DNA of 62,534 nucleotides from the NCBI GenBank assembly GCA_015654795.1, contig JAATGF010000004.1, forward strand, positions 1 to 62,534, in the 5' to 3' direction. The translations under genes and the position numbers were made by a program. The notes beneath the pieces were generated by a model. The model was not told the origin of the DNA. It did no database searches and saw only the letters and a program-made list of their open reading frames with translations. The DNA comes from Bacteroidales bacterium. GTDB taxonomy: Bacteria; Bacteroidota; Bacteroidia; Bacteroidales; Prolixibacteraceae. Of this stretch, positions 62,379-62,534 are shown in pieces (within the stretch, counting starts at the first letter, position 1; each line of letters begins with the position of its first letter).

Positions 62379-62534
62379 ATTTTCTGTACTACAGAGTCCC
62401 CTCGATTTTGGAATCGAACTTCAAAACAGATAACTTTGGGATATCACAGGCAATCCGAGCAAAGCCCGTTGCTACCATGGAAAATATATTCCACTACTGA
62501 GTTTGGGCTGGGGTACTCTTTGGAATTTCAAGTG
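62379..62534. other. Unassigned window end
   Basis: No gene or repeat recognised. A short frame reading GKYIPLLSLGWGTLWNFK runs off the end but cannot be assigned. Confidence 0.3.

Overview
The window looks like chromosomal DNA of a Bacteroidota bacterium, most likely an anaerobic or microaerophilic member of the Bacteroidales/Marinilabiliales side of the phylum. The evidence is: many start sites preceded by the Bacteroidota -7 promoter box TAnnTTTG; genes typical of the phylum (gldD, gldE, a gldF-gldG fusion, a TonB-dependent receptor followed by a DUF4249 lipoprotein, a DUF4831 protein, and a 30-residue Arg/Lys-rich COX24-like protein next to HU); and rubrerythrin plus the [FeFe]-hydrogenase maturase HydF, which point to anaerobic life. 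lpxB indicates a lipid A outer membrane. No rRNA, tRNA, CRISPR array or intact insertion sequence was recognised.

Layout. 1-600: intergenic composite repeat. 600-6400: surface/envelope and oxidative-stress genes (PQQ-type beta-propeller protein with an apparent frameshift, rubrerythrin, lipocalin lipoprotein, a thioredoxin-fold protein split by an in-frame TGA, a small exported protein and a truncated duplicate of its 5' end). 6900-14700, all on the minus strand: pncB, purA, a Fur-family regulator, rel/spoT and a glycosyltransferase. 15300-23000, plus strand: surE, a small membrane protein, lpxB, gldFG, dnaN, a DnaQ-like exonuclease and an FAH-family hydrolase. 23600-30200, minus strand: pgl, zwf, then the cluster mutY-ssb-gldE-gldD-phosphopantetheinyl transferase. 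30350-35200, plus strand: HU, the COX24-like protein, ribonuclease G, dsbD and a cysteine hydrolase. 35300-41350, minus strand: pepD, an MFS carrier, a DUF4831 protein and nnr. 41500-45100, plus strand: a POT peptide transporter and a SEC-C protein, separated by a large composite repeat; then hydF on the minus strand. 46500-56500: a Bro-N protein, coaD, a degenerate thioredoxin-fold lipoprotein-like protein, pyrE, an SRPBCC protein, birA (minus), then rsfS-ftsH-cdsA-psd-pssA (ribosome silencing, membrane proteolysis, and three consecutive steps to phosphatidylethanolamine). 56900-61800: TonB receptor, DUF4249 lipoprotein, a GntR regulator with a 46-bp perfect palindrome, and deoC. The last 700 bases hold REP-like palindromes and the decayed end of a YhcG/DUF1016 nuclease gene.

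The most unusual feature is in the intergenic DNA. Seven separate places (181-257, 8779-8833, 14857-14911, 23410-23464, 43590-43644, 43945-43988, 56641-56676) carry short tandem arrays with a period of 11 bp and a shared degenerate unit close to TAYGGANNNAA. The arrays sit inside dispersed, modular elements whose flanking modules recur between loci in both orientations, and the same elements carry further arrays of 8, 10 and about 12 bp. An 11-bp period is not divisible by three, so these are not coding repeats, and they have no spacers, so they are not CRISPRs. I do not recognise this family and regard it as the best candidate for something undescribed.
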